Positions 1-10,245 of a stretch of 64,000 nt of DNA are shown piece by piece. How positions within the stretch are numbered: position 1 is the stretch's first letter; the number at the start of each line of letters is the position of its first letter. The DNA is from Eublepharis macularius (taxonomy: Eukaryota > Chordata > Lepidosauria > Squamata > Eublepharidae), in contig NC_072802.1 of NCBI RefSeq assembly GCF_028583425.1, forward strand, positions 17,865,926-17,929,925, given 5' to 3'. The notes under the pieces are model-generated. The model was not told the DNA's origin and did not search any database. It worked only from the letters and a program-made list of their open reading frames with translations. The translations under genes and the position numbers were made by a program.

Positions 1-1774
1 CTTATGGAGGCGAAGAGGTCCACTTCTGGTGTGCTGAACTTCTGACATATTTGTAAAAATACCTGTTTGTTCAGCATCCATTCAGACCGGTCCACTCTGT
101 TCCGACTCAGCCATTTTGCCAGTATGTTCTGTCGTCCTGCAATATGACTTGCCTTTATCGAACTCAAGTTCACTTCTGCCCAGAGAAAAATCTCTTCTGC
201 CTCTTTGTTCAGAGTTCTGGACTTGCTGCCTCCCTGCTTGTTTACGTACGCCTTTGCCATCATGTTGTCGGTGTGTACCAGAACATGATTGTCTTTTAGG
301 TAGTCCTCGAACTCTAAGAGTCCATTCCTTATAGCTTTGAGCTCCAGGAGGTTTATGCTGGCTCCCCGCTCTCTGGAAAGCCACTCTCCCTGTGCCATCC
401 TATCTTTTGTGTGGGCTCCCCACCCTGTCAGGCTTGCATCTGTCGTCATTGCTATTCTTTTCGGTTTCCTGAGCAGTGATCCCTCCATAAACCTGCTCGG
501 ATCCAGCCACCAACTCAGTTCCCTGGACAATGTCTGAGGAATCTCCACTAGCTTGTGCCACCTGTGGATTATGATCCGTTGGTACGGTCGCAAAAACTTC
601 TGTAATGGTCTGGTGCGGATTCTGGCCCACTGAAGTGTATCCTGACAGGACACCATCATGCCCTGCAGCTTGGCCAATTGCATTATCTCTACCAGCTTTC
701 CTGATTGGATGGCTTTTACCAAAGAAAGGATTTTCTGTTGTCTCTCTGGAGACACAAAAGCCTTGTCCAACAATGTATCCACTATCACCCCCAAGTGGAT
801 AATTCTCTGCGTTGGGGACAGAATGCTCTTCTGTCGGTTGATAATGAAACCATGCCCCTCCAGGCAATCTATCATCAGTGACACCACCCTCTGTGCCAAG
901 TGTAGGGACGGGGCCTTTATCAAGATATCGTCCAAGTAAGGTGACAGGGCTATTCCTTGGACTCTGAGGAAGGCCACAAGAGTTACAAGCACTTTCGTAA
1001 ATACTCTCGGTGAGGATTTCAGGCCAAAGGGGAGAGCCCTGTACTGGTAGTACTCCCCATCGTAGGTGAAACTTAGGTACTTCCTGTGAGAAGACTGTAT
1101 AGGGATGTGTAAGTAGGCCTCTGACAGATCTATGGAGACTAAAAAGTCCCCTTGCTGTATGGCCCCTGTGGTGGATTTCATTGTTTCCATTTTGAACTTC
1201 CTGGATCTTATGTGGAGGTTCAGCCATTTCAGGTCCAATATGGCCCTGACGTTCCCATTCTTCTTCAGGACGATGAAGAAGATGGAGTACACACTCTGTT
1301 TCTTGTGAGTTGTGTTGGTACTGGCTCTATCGCCTTGATCTGCAGCAGGTGCTTGATGGCCTCTTTTATCTTCAGATGTTTCTGCTGTGATTGGTTCCAA
1401 AACACTTGGATAAAGCGTCTGGTTGGAACCTTCTCAAATTCCAAAGAATAACCCTTGGACACTGTTTCCAGCACCAATTTGTCTGACACAGTCTGTCTCC
1501 AGCCAGGTGCAAAGTCCCAATCTGTCCAACCTCCCAGTGACACAGATAGTCATGCTTGGCCGCTTTTCTTTTGGCCTTTGGGCTGGGAGGCTGATTTCCT
1601 AAAGGTGAAAGGTCTGTTGTCAGATCTTGGTTTGACTTGCCACCTGCTCTTGAACGGTCTGTCAGTGTTCTGCCTGGCTGGTCTTCTGAAGTCTCGAAAG
1701 GAGTGTTTTCCTTTGTACTTCAGGTCCCTTTTCTTTGATGGTAGCACTTTTTTCTTTTCTGCATTTTCTACCAA
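1..1774 (-). pseudogene. DIRS reverse transcriptase / RNase H region, frame-broken
   Basis: Minus-strand translation in several frames gives DIRS-type RT. The 1550-1774 and 1265-1543 frames cover a basic linker and the RT N-terminus. After a shift near 1265 come the palm motifs, including the YLDD-type catalytic motif encoded at 921-938. RNase H follows, with a DAS motif around 430-445 and a TDN motif around 260-280. The longest computed minus frame here (400-1227) is out of phase with the protein, which confirms loss of coding. The RT would copy element RNA into circular DNA. At least one frameshift makes this a pseudogene; the copy is also cut by the window edge. Confidence 0.75.
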
Positions 1775-1789
1775 ATATTTGTCTAAAGC

Positions 1790-2854
1790 CTATCCAAAGA
1801 GTTCATTGCCTGCGTATGGAATCACTGCCACCTTACTATGAGCAAGTGGATCAACATCCCAGTTTCTCAACCACGTGTTCTGACGTGCCTCCACGTTAAA
1901 GTCCATGGCCCTGGAAGACATTTGGAATGGGTCCAGAGTGGCATCTGCTGCAAAGGCTGCTGCCAGGGCTATTTTCTGTACTTTGTTTTTAATTTCCTTA
2001 GGGACTTCTCTTCCTGCGGCTGCCAGGTCCGAAGCCCAGGTACAGGCTGCTCTCGCAAACAATGATCCTGTTGCTGAGGATTTCAGGGATGCCGCAGATG
2101 CCTCAAAGTTCCTGCATAAAGCCTGTTCAATCTTTTTGTCTGAGGGGTCCTTTGTCACACCCTCTGCATCCATGGGTAGGACCGAAGTTGTCGCCCGTCT
2201 GGTAACAGGATCATCCACTATAGGAAGCTTTATCTTCTTGGCGTCGTCAGGGCTCAGAGAATAAAACTTATGGAACACTGATTGATACAGTTTAGGTTTT
2301 GCTGGATTATCCCATTCTGTTTTCAGGATGTCATGGAAAATGGCTGGCAGAGGCACCCCCGTTTGCTTGCGTCCCATCTTCGGCAGTGCCCTCTCTAAAC
2401 CTTGGGCGTAGGAGGGGTCCTTCTCCATCTTCCTTGTAACAGGTTGTGATATTTCCAGAGTTCTTAACACCTTTGCAAGCAACTTAGAATACCTTTCAGG
2501 TAGAAAAAGCCTAGATTGAATCTGGTTTGTATCCACCTCTTCCTCCTCTGACGGTTCCCCTTCCTCACTCCCTGAGGTTTGATGGAACGTTATTGAATCC
2601 CCTTGGGACTTATCTGAGTCACTGGAGTCCTCATCTTCCCACTCCCTCAATCTCCTCTTTTCAGGTTTATTTTGGGCAGTGGTTCCCGCGTGTCTTTTCC
2701 CTTTAGAGGTACTTGGCTGTTGTTTGTCTTTCCTCTGGGGGGCTAACTGCACTTTCAGATCTTTTATTGCATTGTTCAGCCCTTTTTTGATCTCTGCTTG
2801 CAGCCAAGCCAGAATGTTTGCTTTTGCCTCTGGACCTGCTAGATCAGAGGTCAC
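1790..2854 (-). CDS. DIRS gag-like ORF1 (354 aa open frame)
   Basis: The frame encodes a lysine- and glutamate-rich protein. It has an acidic, serine-rich stretch around residues 75-110 and a central region containing VPLPAIFHDILKTEWDNP, which resembles the conserved core of vertebrate DIRS ORF1 proteins. ORF1 of this class is assumed to be a nucleocapsid-like RNA-binding protein. An upstream ATG at 2956 on the same strand begins a short peptide that stops near 2878, so the original start was probably there and a frame break now separates it from the rest. The frame ends at 1790, just before the linker that leads into the RT. It is probably not expressed as a functional protein. Confidence 0.6.
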   Translation of the reverse strand: MTSDLAGPEAKANILAWLQAEIKKGLNNAIKDLKVQLAPQRKDKQQPSTSKGKRHAGTTAQNKPEKRRLREWEDEDSSDSDKSQGDSITFHQTSGSEEGEPSEEEEVDTNQIQSRLFLPERYSKLLAKVLRTLEISQPVTRKMEKDPSYAQGLERALPKMGRKQTGVPLPAIFHDILKTEWDNPAKPKLYQSVFHKFYSLSPDDAKKIKLPIVDDPVTRRATTSVLPMDAEGVTKDPSDKKIEQALCRNFEASAASLKSSATGSLFARAACTWASDLAAAGREVPKEIKNKVQKIALAAAFAADATLDPFQMSSRAMDFNVEARQNTWLRNWDVDPLAHSKVAVIPYAGNELFG

Positions 2855-3460
2855 TACTCCCTAGGCTTTCCCCTTGGTTAGAGTGTGAATACCTTGGCAG
2901 CTTTGGGGGTCTCCACACCACTCAGGGTTGGCTCAGTCACTTTAGATTCAGCCATGCTGGCCTATGAAGCCATTCCAGCCAAAATCTTCCCGCCTAAAAG
3001 CAAAAGCAAGCGTGGGCGAGTATTATGACACAGCCGAGGCTTTAATGCCCCTATATACCCCTTAAACTGAAGGGCTCAGGAGTCTAGCACTGAGGGAAGT
3101 TGTCTCCCTACTGACGATTAAGACAGACTCATGGCACCCAGGGGACTCATACAACCCGTAGGCTGTCTTCCGTGCCCCGCTGCCGTTTACCCCAAGGCTG
3201 TCTCCATTCTCAAGCCCGGTTCAAACGGCCCTCCATGGGACACCCCCCCCCCCGCTTCCTTGAGGATCAAGAACCTCTCCGCGGGGGCTGTAAGCTCTAT
3301 TTACATTCCGGTGTGATCTATGAGTGCCGTTTAGAAGCCTCGCTGGGCTTCCTTTCGATTTTGTAGCATCACAGCGTTTCTAGTCGCTCCTCCTGTGCCT
3401 CTGCAGAAGCCGGGTCCTAGCTATCTAGGATCGTCGGCCCTGCAGCTTGCCTCCACGGCT

Positions 3461-4232
3461 TTCGTATCGCCAACAGTAAGTTCATGGGAATTAAGCAGAC
3501 TCTTGGACTGCTTAGTTTGTCAGGAGCATTGGTCTACTGGTTGCAGCTACAGCCAGAGGGACCATTCTCAAGAATTCGAAGCTGGAGCGCAATCAAGAGT
3601 AGCAGAGAGGGTCCCATCTGGGGCTCCGCCTGCAATAAGTGGCAGCTTCCAGCAGTTCTGTCCTGGGCTGATGCCCAGCCTGAACTTGTCACGGCAGCCA
3701 CTGCCCACTGGAACTTGCAGGAAGAGGCAGAGCATGCACACATACACGTGCACGCACACACATGCACATCCTTCAAGGCCCAGCTTTACCTGTGGCAGAG
3801 AAGAAGCAGCCAGCACCAACCCTAGAGGAGAAGCACCAGGTGTGGGCCAAGCTGAGGAAGGAGCTTGCAGCAGTAGCCCTGTCTTCTTTGGATGCACCTG
3901 CCTGGCAGCACCACTGGCTCAGCTAGCTCTATAGCCTCCCCTGCAGCTTAGGGAAGGCCAGCCAGAGCAGCAAGGAAATGACCCCAAGGGGTGGTCTCAG
4001 AAGGCAGGAACATGGCCAGAATGGGTCTGGGGAAGCTGGGGTGGGGCAATCCAGAGCTCTCTGCCCTATATAAGACAGCAACATACCCACAGGTGCGAAG
4101 GCTGCTGTGTCAGGCAGCTAGCCAGCCCAAAAGAGCTCTCCCCACCTTCCCAGCAGGAGGGCTGGGACTCGGAAGTGGCAGATGGGGACAGGGAGGAGGG
4201 AGCAGAGGCCTGCAAAAGGGAGGCTCCAGGAT
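3461..4232. other. No gene recognised; GC-rich unique-looking sequence
   Basis: Overlapping frames up to 179 codons are open on both strands, as expected from the GC-rich composition, and none resembles a known protein. A short CA/TG-rich microsatellite lies at about 3734-3771. I see no splice-site pattern that would make this an exon. Confidence 0.5.
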
Positions 4233-4404
4233 AGGGTTGCTGTTCCTCCAGTGGGGACAGGGGATCCCCCATTCCCATCTTCTTCCCCCTGCCACTACTC
4301 ACCTGGCCGGTGAATAGACACAGGAACAGACCTTCCGAGGTGCACTCCCAGCATGGCACAACAACGTCACTCTCACTGTGAGGGTAAGGGGACCTGGCAA
4401 CCCT
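4233..4404. mobile_element. Short TIR element, GGGTTGCCA-type ends
   Basis: The block begins AGGGTTGC and ends GGCAACCCT, an imperfect terminal inverted repeat. The interior, with GGGGATCCCC and a GGTAAG...CCTGGCAACC end, matches the blocks at 45309-45748 and 53011-53360. No transposase is present, so it is a non-autonomous DNA element of a family I cannot name. Confidence 0.55.
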
Positions 4405-5076
4405 ACTCCAGGAATGGGCCGTGGAGAAAGCTGAGGGTGGCTCTGCACTTTGAGAGATCACAAACCCGGAGCTAAAAGAGGAACAGAGTGGTGCAAACTG
4501 CTCCTTTGTGCATCCTGAGGCCTGGGGGGGGGGGATCCTCCCTGGGAAACCTCCAGGACAAGGACTCCCTCAAACGGAGTCAGAGAGGGAGGAGGCTCCC
4601 AGGTTCCCCAGCACCACCGGCTGACTCAAATTTAGACACAAGTGAGCCAGGACTGCTGGTGCTGGAGACAGGGGGGAGCTGAAGTCAGACTCAGAGCCTT
4701 CACAACAGGGTGGAGACTGGGGATGCTTGACCAGCACTGCCAGTTTTTCCTCTTCCTCAGTGGTGATCAAGCAGCAAAGTAATTGATGGCTTTGGTGCAG
4801 TTTGCATCCTGTTTGTATGTATTTGCAGGAACGGGCTGCTTGCAGCAATCAGAAGCCGACTGCCAGATGATGAGGGATCACACATCCAGTGGATTTCCCT
4901 TCTCTCCCCTCTACAAGCTGCCAGCTTGGGGTGCAGAGAAAAGGAGAGAAACCCTTTCACAAAGGAGACATTGAAAGCGTTGCTTCTGTGCCTGCCCAGC
5001 TTGGACAAGAGTGAATAACTCCTTTTTGCAACCTCACTGGGTAATTCTTTTGCAGAGGGGGCTGGGAGAGTGGATA
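4405..5076. other. No gene recognised
   Basis: Moderately GC-rich sequence with a short G-run near 4526. No coding similarity, repeat structure or RNA gene was recognised. Confidence 0.4.
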
Positions 5077-5116
5077 AGAAGCTGACTCACAGCTGATGAG
5101 CTGTGAGTCAGCTTCT
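5077..5116. repeat. Perfect 18-bp inverted repeat with 4-nt loop
   Basis: AGAAGCTGACTCACAGCT and its exact reverse complement flank a GATG loop. The arms contain TGACTCA, an AP-1 consensus, in both directions (TGACTCA and TGAGTCA). It could be the centre of a palindromic MITE or a cruciform-prone site. Confidence 0.8.
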
Positions 5117-6172
5117 GGCCAGCAGGCAGCTGTATGAGTTGCTTGATGCAATCCGAAGATATCCCTGATGGGCTCACAGTCTAATGATGAGTGTCAGACA
5201 AGGTACATTTGTCTGCCCAATGGGTTTGCTGAGACATTCATGGGACCCTGATGTGGCCCTCAGTTCGAAACCTTCTTCCACCCCTGGGTGAGACAGATCA
5301 GACTGGTCCGCAAGGCACTCCTCATCCAGAGACTGGGGATGCCTGAGCACCTGGTTTGTTCTCAGCAGTTCCATCAGTTCCACACCCCCTACCTGCCAGT
5401 AATTCCACATGAGCCTGGAGCATCTCCTGGCCTGCAGCCTCCTGCCAGTTGCTTGCTGGAGCCAAAAGGGCAACCCTTCCCCTTTGAAATTTGACCTGTA
5501 TGCCTTGGAGCCTAGAAGAGAGCATAGGAGAAGGTGAAGAGTAAGTCTTGCAGCATCTTCTGGCTCTCGTCCACTTGCACCGAGTTTGTGCTTCTGGAAG
5601 ACCCCAGGCTTGCATTCAGTTTGCTGTCCTCAGGATGAATCACCAAGGGCATCGGGCGGAGATCCACTGGAACCTCTGGGCCGGGGCTTTGGGGTTTGTC
5701 TGTGCTGGGCTCTCTCTCTCTGCTTCCTCCCACCCAAGGTCAGGGAAGCAGCAGGAAGTCTCTCCCCCTTCATCGTCATCTGCTGGTTTCTGACTGGCCC
5801 TTCGGCCTCCAGCTGATCACATTCCCTCTTGGTTTTAGGTGGGTAGCCATGTTGGTCTTCAGTTGGTCTTCTTCCCAGGAACTAATGAAAATCTTGGGCT
5901 TGTTGAGACTCAGAATTATTGTTTAGTGGTATACTGAGACAGTGCGTTCAAGTCCTTCACAATCACAGCTGTTCTAACAGTAGCCCTGTGAGGTAGGCCG
6001 GCATTCTCAACCACCACACCACATTGCTGATGAAGAACGGTTGAGGTTGGCTTGCCTCAGGGGAGTTTGTGTCTGTCTCCCACATCATAACTCCACCATC
6101 ACGGTATACCAATTCCCAGTAGCCACGTTGTTGTTGGTAACCAAAACCAGTGCAAAAGCAGTACATATTTCA
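5117..6172. other. No gene recognised; scattered repeat scraps
   Basis: A short fragment at about 5837-5865 resembles the tail of the Penelope-like family (GTGGGTAGCCATGTTGGTCT). Sequence near 5965-6025 looks like an old SINE end (CCCTGTGAGGTAGG, CACCACACCACA). The rest is unassigned. Confidence 0.4.
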
Positions 6173-6256
6173 GGCCGTTTTCACACTGCTTACCAGCCAT
6201 GGAACGTCGCGCCAAGGTCCTGGAACAACAGTATCTTCCTGGCGCGATTTCGCCTC
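6173..6256. mobile_element. Half copy of GGCCGTTTTCACAC MITE
   Basis: It starts with GGCCGTTTTCACACTGCTTA and continues CCAGCCATGGAAC, as in the palindromic copy at 9279-9392. The second arm is degraded, so only one end is clear. Confidence 0.55.
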
Positions 6257-7020
6257 AGACTTCCAAAGACCTCCTACTGAAGCTGAATTTTGGAAGAAAG
6301 GCTACACGACCAATTTGAAACTGTCCAGATGGAAAGGTTAGTTCAGGGCAACTGAGGGTAACAAGGAAATATCCCCGCAGGCTAGAAGCAGCTTCGGTTG
6401 CTTGGACATGAAGTTTGGGGGGCTCCTCTCACTAGGGAGAGTGGAGTGTGATGAAGAGTGAAACTCCCCTTCCATCACAGAACATCTGGCTGAGATTTCC
6501 TCCCACCCACCCCCAAAGGAAAAGGCCAGCTGTATTGCTTGGAGACTGAAACAAATCCTGAACATCACTTTTTGGATTGCACTTCCCAGACCAGGGAAGG
6601 GAGGAACAAAACAGATAGGAGCAAAAGGCAGAAATCCCACTTACATCTTGAGGCATCTGTCTATGCTATCAAAAAAGCCCATCACTACCTTTCAAACAAC
6701 AAGCAAGCAAATCCTATAAACTAAGGAACAGTCAAAACAAACCTGTGTCTGCTATTAAAACTTTAAAAGTATAAAAAACTATATACAAAATGAAACAGAC
6801 AGACAATGATTGTAATAACACTGTACCAGATAAGGGTAGGGATATTACATCACAATGATGAAAATTTTAAAACCAGACAAACCTATCGCTACTATTTAAA
6901 ATACAAACCAAACCAAAGAAAGGATCAAAAAGAACAAATGAACAGCTGATATGTAATCAAATCCTCTCTACAGCACAGATACTACTACCACCAACAGCTC
7001 TCTCACATCCACAGATCTCA
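6257..7020. other. No gene recognised; AT-rich
   Basis: AT-rich sequence with no open coding frame of note and no repeat I can name. Confidence 0.4.
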
Positions 7021-7281
7021 ATAATAATAATAATAACAACAACATTCGATTTATATACCACCCTTCAGGGCAACTTAATGCCCACTCAGAGTGGTTTACA
7101 AAGTATGTTATTATTAACCCCACAACAATCATCCTGTGAGGTGGGTGGGGCTGAGAGAGCGCCAGAGAACTGTGACTCGCCCAAGGTCACCCAGCTGGCT
7201 TCAAGTGGAGGAGTGGGGAATCAACCCCGGCTCTCCAGATTAGAGTCCCGCGCTCTTAACCACTACACCAAACTGGCTCTC
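7021..7281 (-). repeat. tRNA-derived SINE
   Basis: Read on the minus strand, the head has a tRNA-like A box (TGGTGTAGTGGTTAAG) near 7255-7275 and a B-box-like GGGTTGATTCC near 7220. The body follows with CTGGGTGACCTTGGGCGAG and a 3' end with an ATA-rich tail at 7021-7045. The same body occurs at 42785-43018. It is a Pol III-type SINE common in squamates and non-coding. Confidence 0.75.
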
Positions 7282-7662
7282 TAACAGACTAACCGCCCAG
7301 AGCACCAGCAGGAAGTGATGTCATAAAGGAGGGTGTGTCCCAGCCTGTCACGTAGCAACCAGGGACAACAATGGACAAGCTGTCATCTCCACATGGCCTG
7401 GATTTGTCTTGGCTTTTAATCTACATCAAGCATTTTATATATGATAGCCATGTGCGGCTTTTGACGCAGGAAGGATTTTGTTACAATGGGCGGGGGGCTA
7501 TAGCCATTATCTCCACCCAACAGTGATTCCGTATTGTTCAACCAGTGGCATTCATTTAAGATGGTTCACAAAGTTTTTACCCAACATAGCTGGTGCAACT
7601 TCCTGAGATTTTCTATGCAGATCAAGCAGAAACGTGTGTGTTGTAAGAATAGTTCCTGGTTA

Positions 7663-7830
7663 GGTTGTCAACATACAGGTGGGGGAGATTTCCCAGAATT
7701 ACAACATATCGAGATGACAGAGATCAGTTCCCCTGGAGAAAATGGGTGCTTTGAAAGGTGAATTCTATGGCATTAGGCCTTGCTGAGCTCCACCCTCTCC
7801 CCTCATTCTACCTCCCCATCTTAGTCTGAA
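7663..7830. mobile_element. Non-autonomous TIR element (GGTTGCCAAC family)
   Basis: It contains the signature CAGAGATCAGTTCCCCTGGAGAAAATGG and TTCTATGGCATT shared with 15510-15612, 15838-17036 and 33577-33776. The left end is AGGTTGTCAACA. The right end is degraded. Confidence 0.6.
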
Positions 7831-7860
7831 TCAGGACTGCTTTGCAACTGTTAGCAGACA

Positions 7861-8316
7861 CTCAGAGTCTCTCTGCACAAGACATCTTACACAGGACGCT
7901 CAAGTGTAGGGACTGAAGAAAGCTGTGGTTCTCGAAAGCTTATGCTACAGTAAAGTTGGTCAGTCTTAAAGGTGCTACTGGACTCTTTACTATTTTGCAA
8001 CTACAGACTAACATGGCTAACTCCTCTGGATCTATGACCAGGTGTAGGGAGATGTGATGTTACCTAGGAAGGGTAATTTTAAAAGACAGAGCTGGAGATT
8101 GCTTCTCAGAAGGTTTGTAAATTTTATCTTCACCTCCTGGAAGGGGAGGTGAAATTGACAGAGCCTTCCAGGAGGAGGCAAAGATGCAATTAATTAACCC
8201 TCTGAGGAGCGATCTCCGCTGTCTCTGTCTTTTAAAACTACGCTTCCCAGCTAACATTGCATCTCCCTTCTCCTGAACATCCCCATGTAAGATGCCTTGT
8301 GTAGAGAGACTCTGAG
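7861..8316. repeat. Inverted-repeat bounded segment
   Basis: The 35-nt arm at 7861-7895 (CTCAGAGTCTCTCTGCACAA...) is repeated in reverse complement at 8284-8316 with only a few mismatches. The enclosed 390 bp includes a Penelope-like repeat, so this is probably a MITE into which, or next to which, another element inserted. Confidence 0.6.
7913..8030 (+). mobile_element. Penelope-like repeat fragment with hammerhead-like core
   Basis: CTGAAGA at 7913-7919 and GAAA at 7934-7937 are spaced as in a hammerhead core. The family signature GGTGCTACTGGACTC and ACAGACTAACATGGCTA follow. The stem between the core motifs is weakened here. Confidence 0.55.
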
Positions 8317-8954
8317 TTATGCTATCACAATGAGACACATGGAGTTTCCCAAAAGAGTACTTCTCAACCCCAAATGGAAGACATTACTTGTTTTCCTTAC
8401 CAATGTGCCTTTTAAGTTGGAAGTGACAGGAGCAGTGATAAACATGTGCAGGGTAGAGCTCTAAAGAGTCAACAGGACTTATTTGAGCTGTTTGGATGCC
8501 AATGAATAATCCATTGAACATCAGCTCCCATGATTGCTACACACAATGCAAGATCTAGTGGGGAAACTCCACCTGAGGTCATGTACATGGTGATCTGTTC
8601 TGGCAGGAGCACTGGTGCATTATGGGCCTGGAAACTTGGGCAAAAAGAAAATTAGAGGCTGAAGTAGGAAGATAGGTTTTAAGAGAGCAGAAGTTTGTAG
8701 AACAGAAGCATCTTTCCTGATGCGCACGCTTATTTCATTTGTTCTGCTTTCATCTTAGCTTTGCAAGTTTTAGCACCTGTATGATAACTTGAAAAATCTT
8801 TAAAGAGGGATAATAGAGAAGTAAGTGGCTGTACCACAATTGACAAATGCTTCCACTATATTAAGCCTTTTTCATTTCTGGGGAAAGCTATTATAACGCT
8901 TGATATATTTGGCTGTCCTTTAGGCACCAAGTAAAAACTATTCTGCTGTCCTAT
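8317..8954. other. No gene recognised
   Basis: AT-rich sequence without recognisable coding, RNA or repeat features. Confidence 0.4.
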
Positions 8955-9040
8955 CTGAAGAAGAGAGCTTTGACTCTTGAAAGCTTGCACCTTGAAAATC
9001 TTCTGGGTATTTAAGGTGCCACTGGACTCAAATCCTGGTG
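8955..9040 (+). mobile_element. Penelope-like repeat fragment with hammerhead-like core
   Basis: CTGAAGA at 8955-8961 is followed by a GAGAGC/ACTCTT-type stem and GAAAGC. The family tail TAAGGTGCCACTGGACTC then follows. Confidence 0.55.
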
Positions 9041-9278
9041 TCCCCCTAGGCGTATTGGTGGGAAACAATTATGGCCTGGCTTATGGTCTTGATCTGCTAT
9101 TATTGCTGATGCAGTTCTTCTTTTGATTATAGGATGCTTCATTTTGTGTGTTCTCATTCTGTTTTCTTAATTTTATATGTAAGCTGCTAAGGAGATGGTA
9201 TGTAGAAAGGCAACATATGCCTTTAAATAAATTCATGAACTTAACAGTGATGTTATATAGGAAAGGACCCAAACAATA
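9041..9278. repeat. LINE-type 3' tail remnant
   Basis: The sequence TGTAAGCTGCTAAGGAG followed by TTTAAATAAATTC resembles the 3' tails seen at 35440-35600 and 43300-43460. The assignment is weak. Confidence 0.3.
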
Positions 9279-9392
9279 GCCGTTTTCACACTGCTTACCG
9301 GCCATGGAACACCACGCCGAGCTCCCGGAACAACAGTCGTTCCGGGAGCTCGGCGTGATGTTCTGTGGCCGTTAAGCAGCATGAAAACAGCC
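9279..9392. mobile_element. Palindromic MITE, GGCCGTTTTCACAC-type ends
   Basis: The two halves are near-complete reverse complements: it opens GCCGTTTTCACACTGCTTAC, has GAGCTCCCGGAAC / GTTCCGGGAGCTC around the centre, and closes with GCAGCATGAAAACAGCC. It is a non-autonomous, foldback-type DNA element. The same ends occur at 6173 and 36757-36950. Confidence 0.8.
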
Positions 9393-10043
9393 AATATAAG
9401 CTTTAAAGGGGTGGTGGTTTAATGGAACTCAAAGAAAGTATTAAAACTGAAAAAAGGTAACGTGCCAGCAGCAGTAACCACAAAAAATCAAATAGTTGAT
9501 TGTCGTTTTTTAGATGCAAACAGATACGCAAAATGCAGAATCAAGTTCCTAAGAGCTTAAAGTAGCCCCCCCCCCCCCGCCCGGGAAATTGTGAGACCTG
9601 CACAACATGGCCAGTCTGAAAGAAAACTAGTCAAAGTAATTGGCCATATGTTCAACAGAGAAATTCCCTATCTAAGGAAGGTAATACGGCTCCCATGATA
9701 CTAACAACATCCATCTAAAAGCACTGTGGTCTTTCAGAGCTCCCTGCCCTCGAGGGCGCTGTTGTAGGGACAGATTCCCGAAGTCTTCATTTATAATAGA
9801 TGATAGAGTAGGAGCATATTAATGGTTAGGATAAAACTTGTGTTGTGCTTCCCTCATTGCCAACAATCAGAAGCTGGTGAGAGTCCTCTATTGACTAGTC
9901 ATTTGTTTCCATTAAGTCCTATTGAAGTGTATCAATTTCCAGAGCTCATTAAAAGTGTATGATGAGACACAAGATAGATTATCCATTGTTGGGAAAGTAA
10001 CTGGATCCTTGTTTCACAAGGGGGGAACATTGGCCTCCATCTC
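9393..10043. other. No gene recognised
   Basis: AT-rich sequence with a C-run near 9567-9580. No gene or named repeat was recognised. Confidence 0.4.
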
Positions 10044-10245
10044 TAGCAGTAGAAAAGAGCAAGAGTCCAGTAGCACCTATAAGGCTAACAAAATTCGTGG
10101 TAGGGTATGAGCTTTCGTGAGCCTGAAGAAGTGAGCTGTGGCTCACGAAAGCTCATACCCTACCACAAATTTTATTAGCCTTATAGGTGCTACTGGACTC
10201 TTGCTCTTTTCTACTGCTACAGGCAGACTAACACAGCTACCCATC
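10044..10245. mobile_element. Head-to-head pair of Penelope-like repeats with hammerhead-like core
   Basis: Two copies of the same roughly 75-100-bp repeat lie in inverted orientation. The right copy (+) has CTGAAGA at 10123-10129, a perfect GTGAGC-TGTG-GCTCAC hairpin and GAAA at 10147-10150, which matches the conserved core and stem II of a hammerhead ribozyme. Each arm ends in the family signature GGTGCTACTGGACTCTTGC. Penelope-like retroelements are known to carry hammerhead motifs in their terminal repeats; assignment to that class is by this motif and remembered similarity. Confidence 0.6.

Larger units (their letters stand above)
1..3460 (-). mobile_element. DIRS-like tyrosine-recombinase retrotransposon, partial
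   Basis: Read on the minus strand, this block carries in order a non-coding 5' region (about 3460-2957), a gag-like ORF (2854-1790), a reverse transcriptase and an RNase H region (about 1774 to the left edge). This order and the RT sequence fit vertebrate DIRS elements, which integrate with a tyrosine recombinase instead of a DDE integrase. The recombinase and the right-hand terminal repeat would lie left of base 1 and are not visible. Several frame breaks show the copy is dead. The outer boundary near 3460 is a guess based on where recognisable DIRS sequence fades; no target duplication is expected for this class. Confidence 0.75.

Noticed and set aside
400-1227. 275-codon minus-strand frame in the DIRS element
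   Set aside because: It is out of phase with the RT and RNase H; the true protein motifs lie in the neighbouring frame.
3395-3934. 179-codon plus-strand open frame with overlapping frames on both strands
   Set aside because: GC-rich composition keeps several frames open together, and none resembles a protein family or has splice context.
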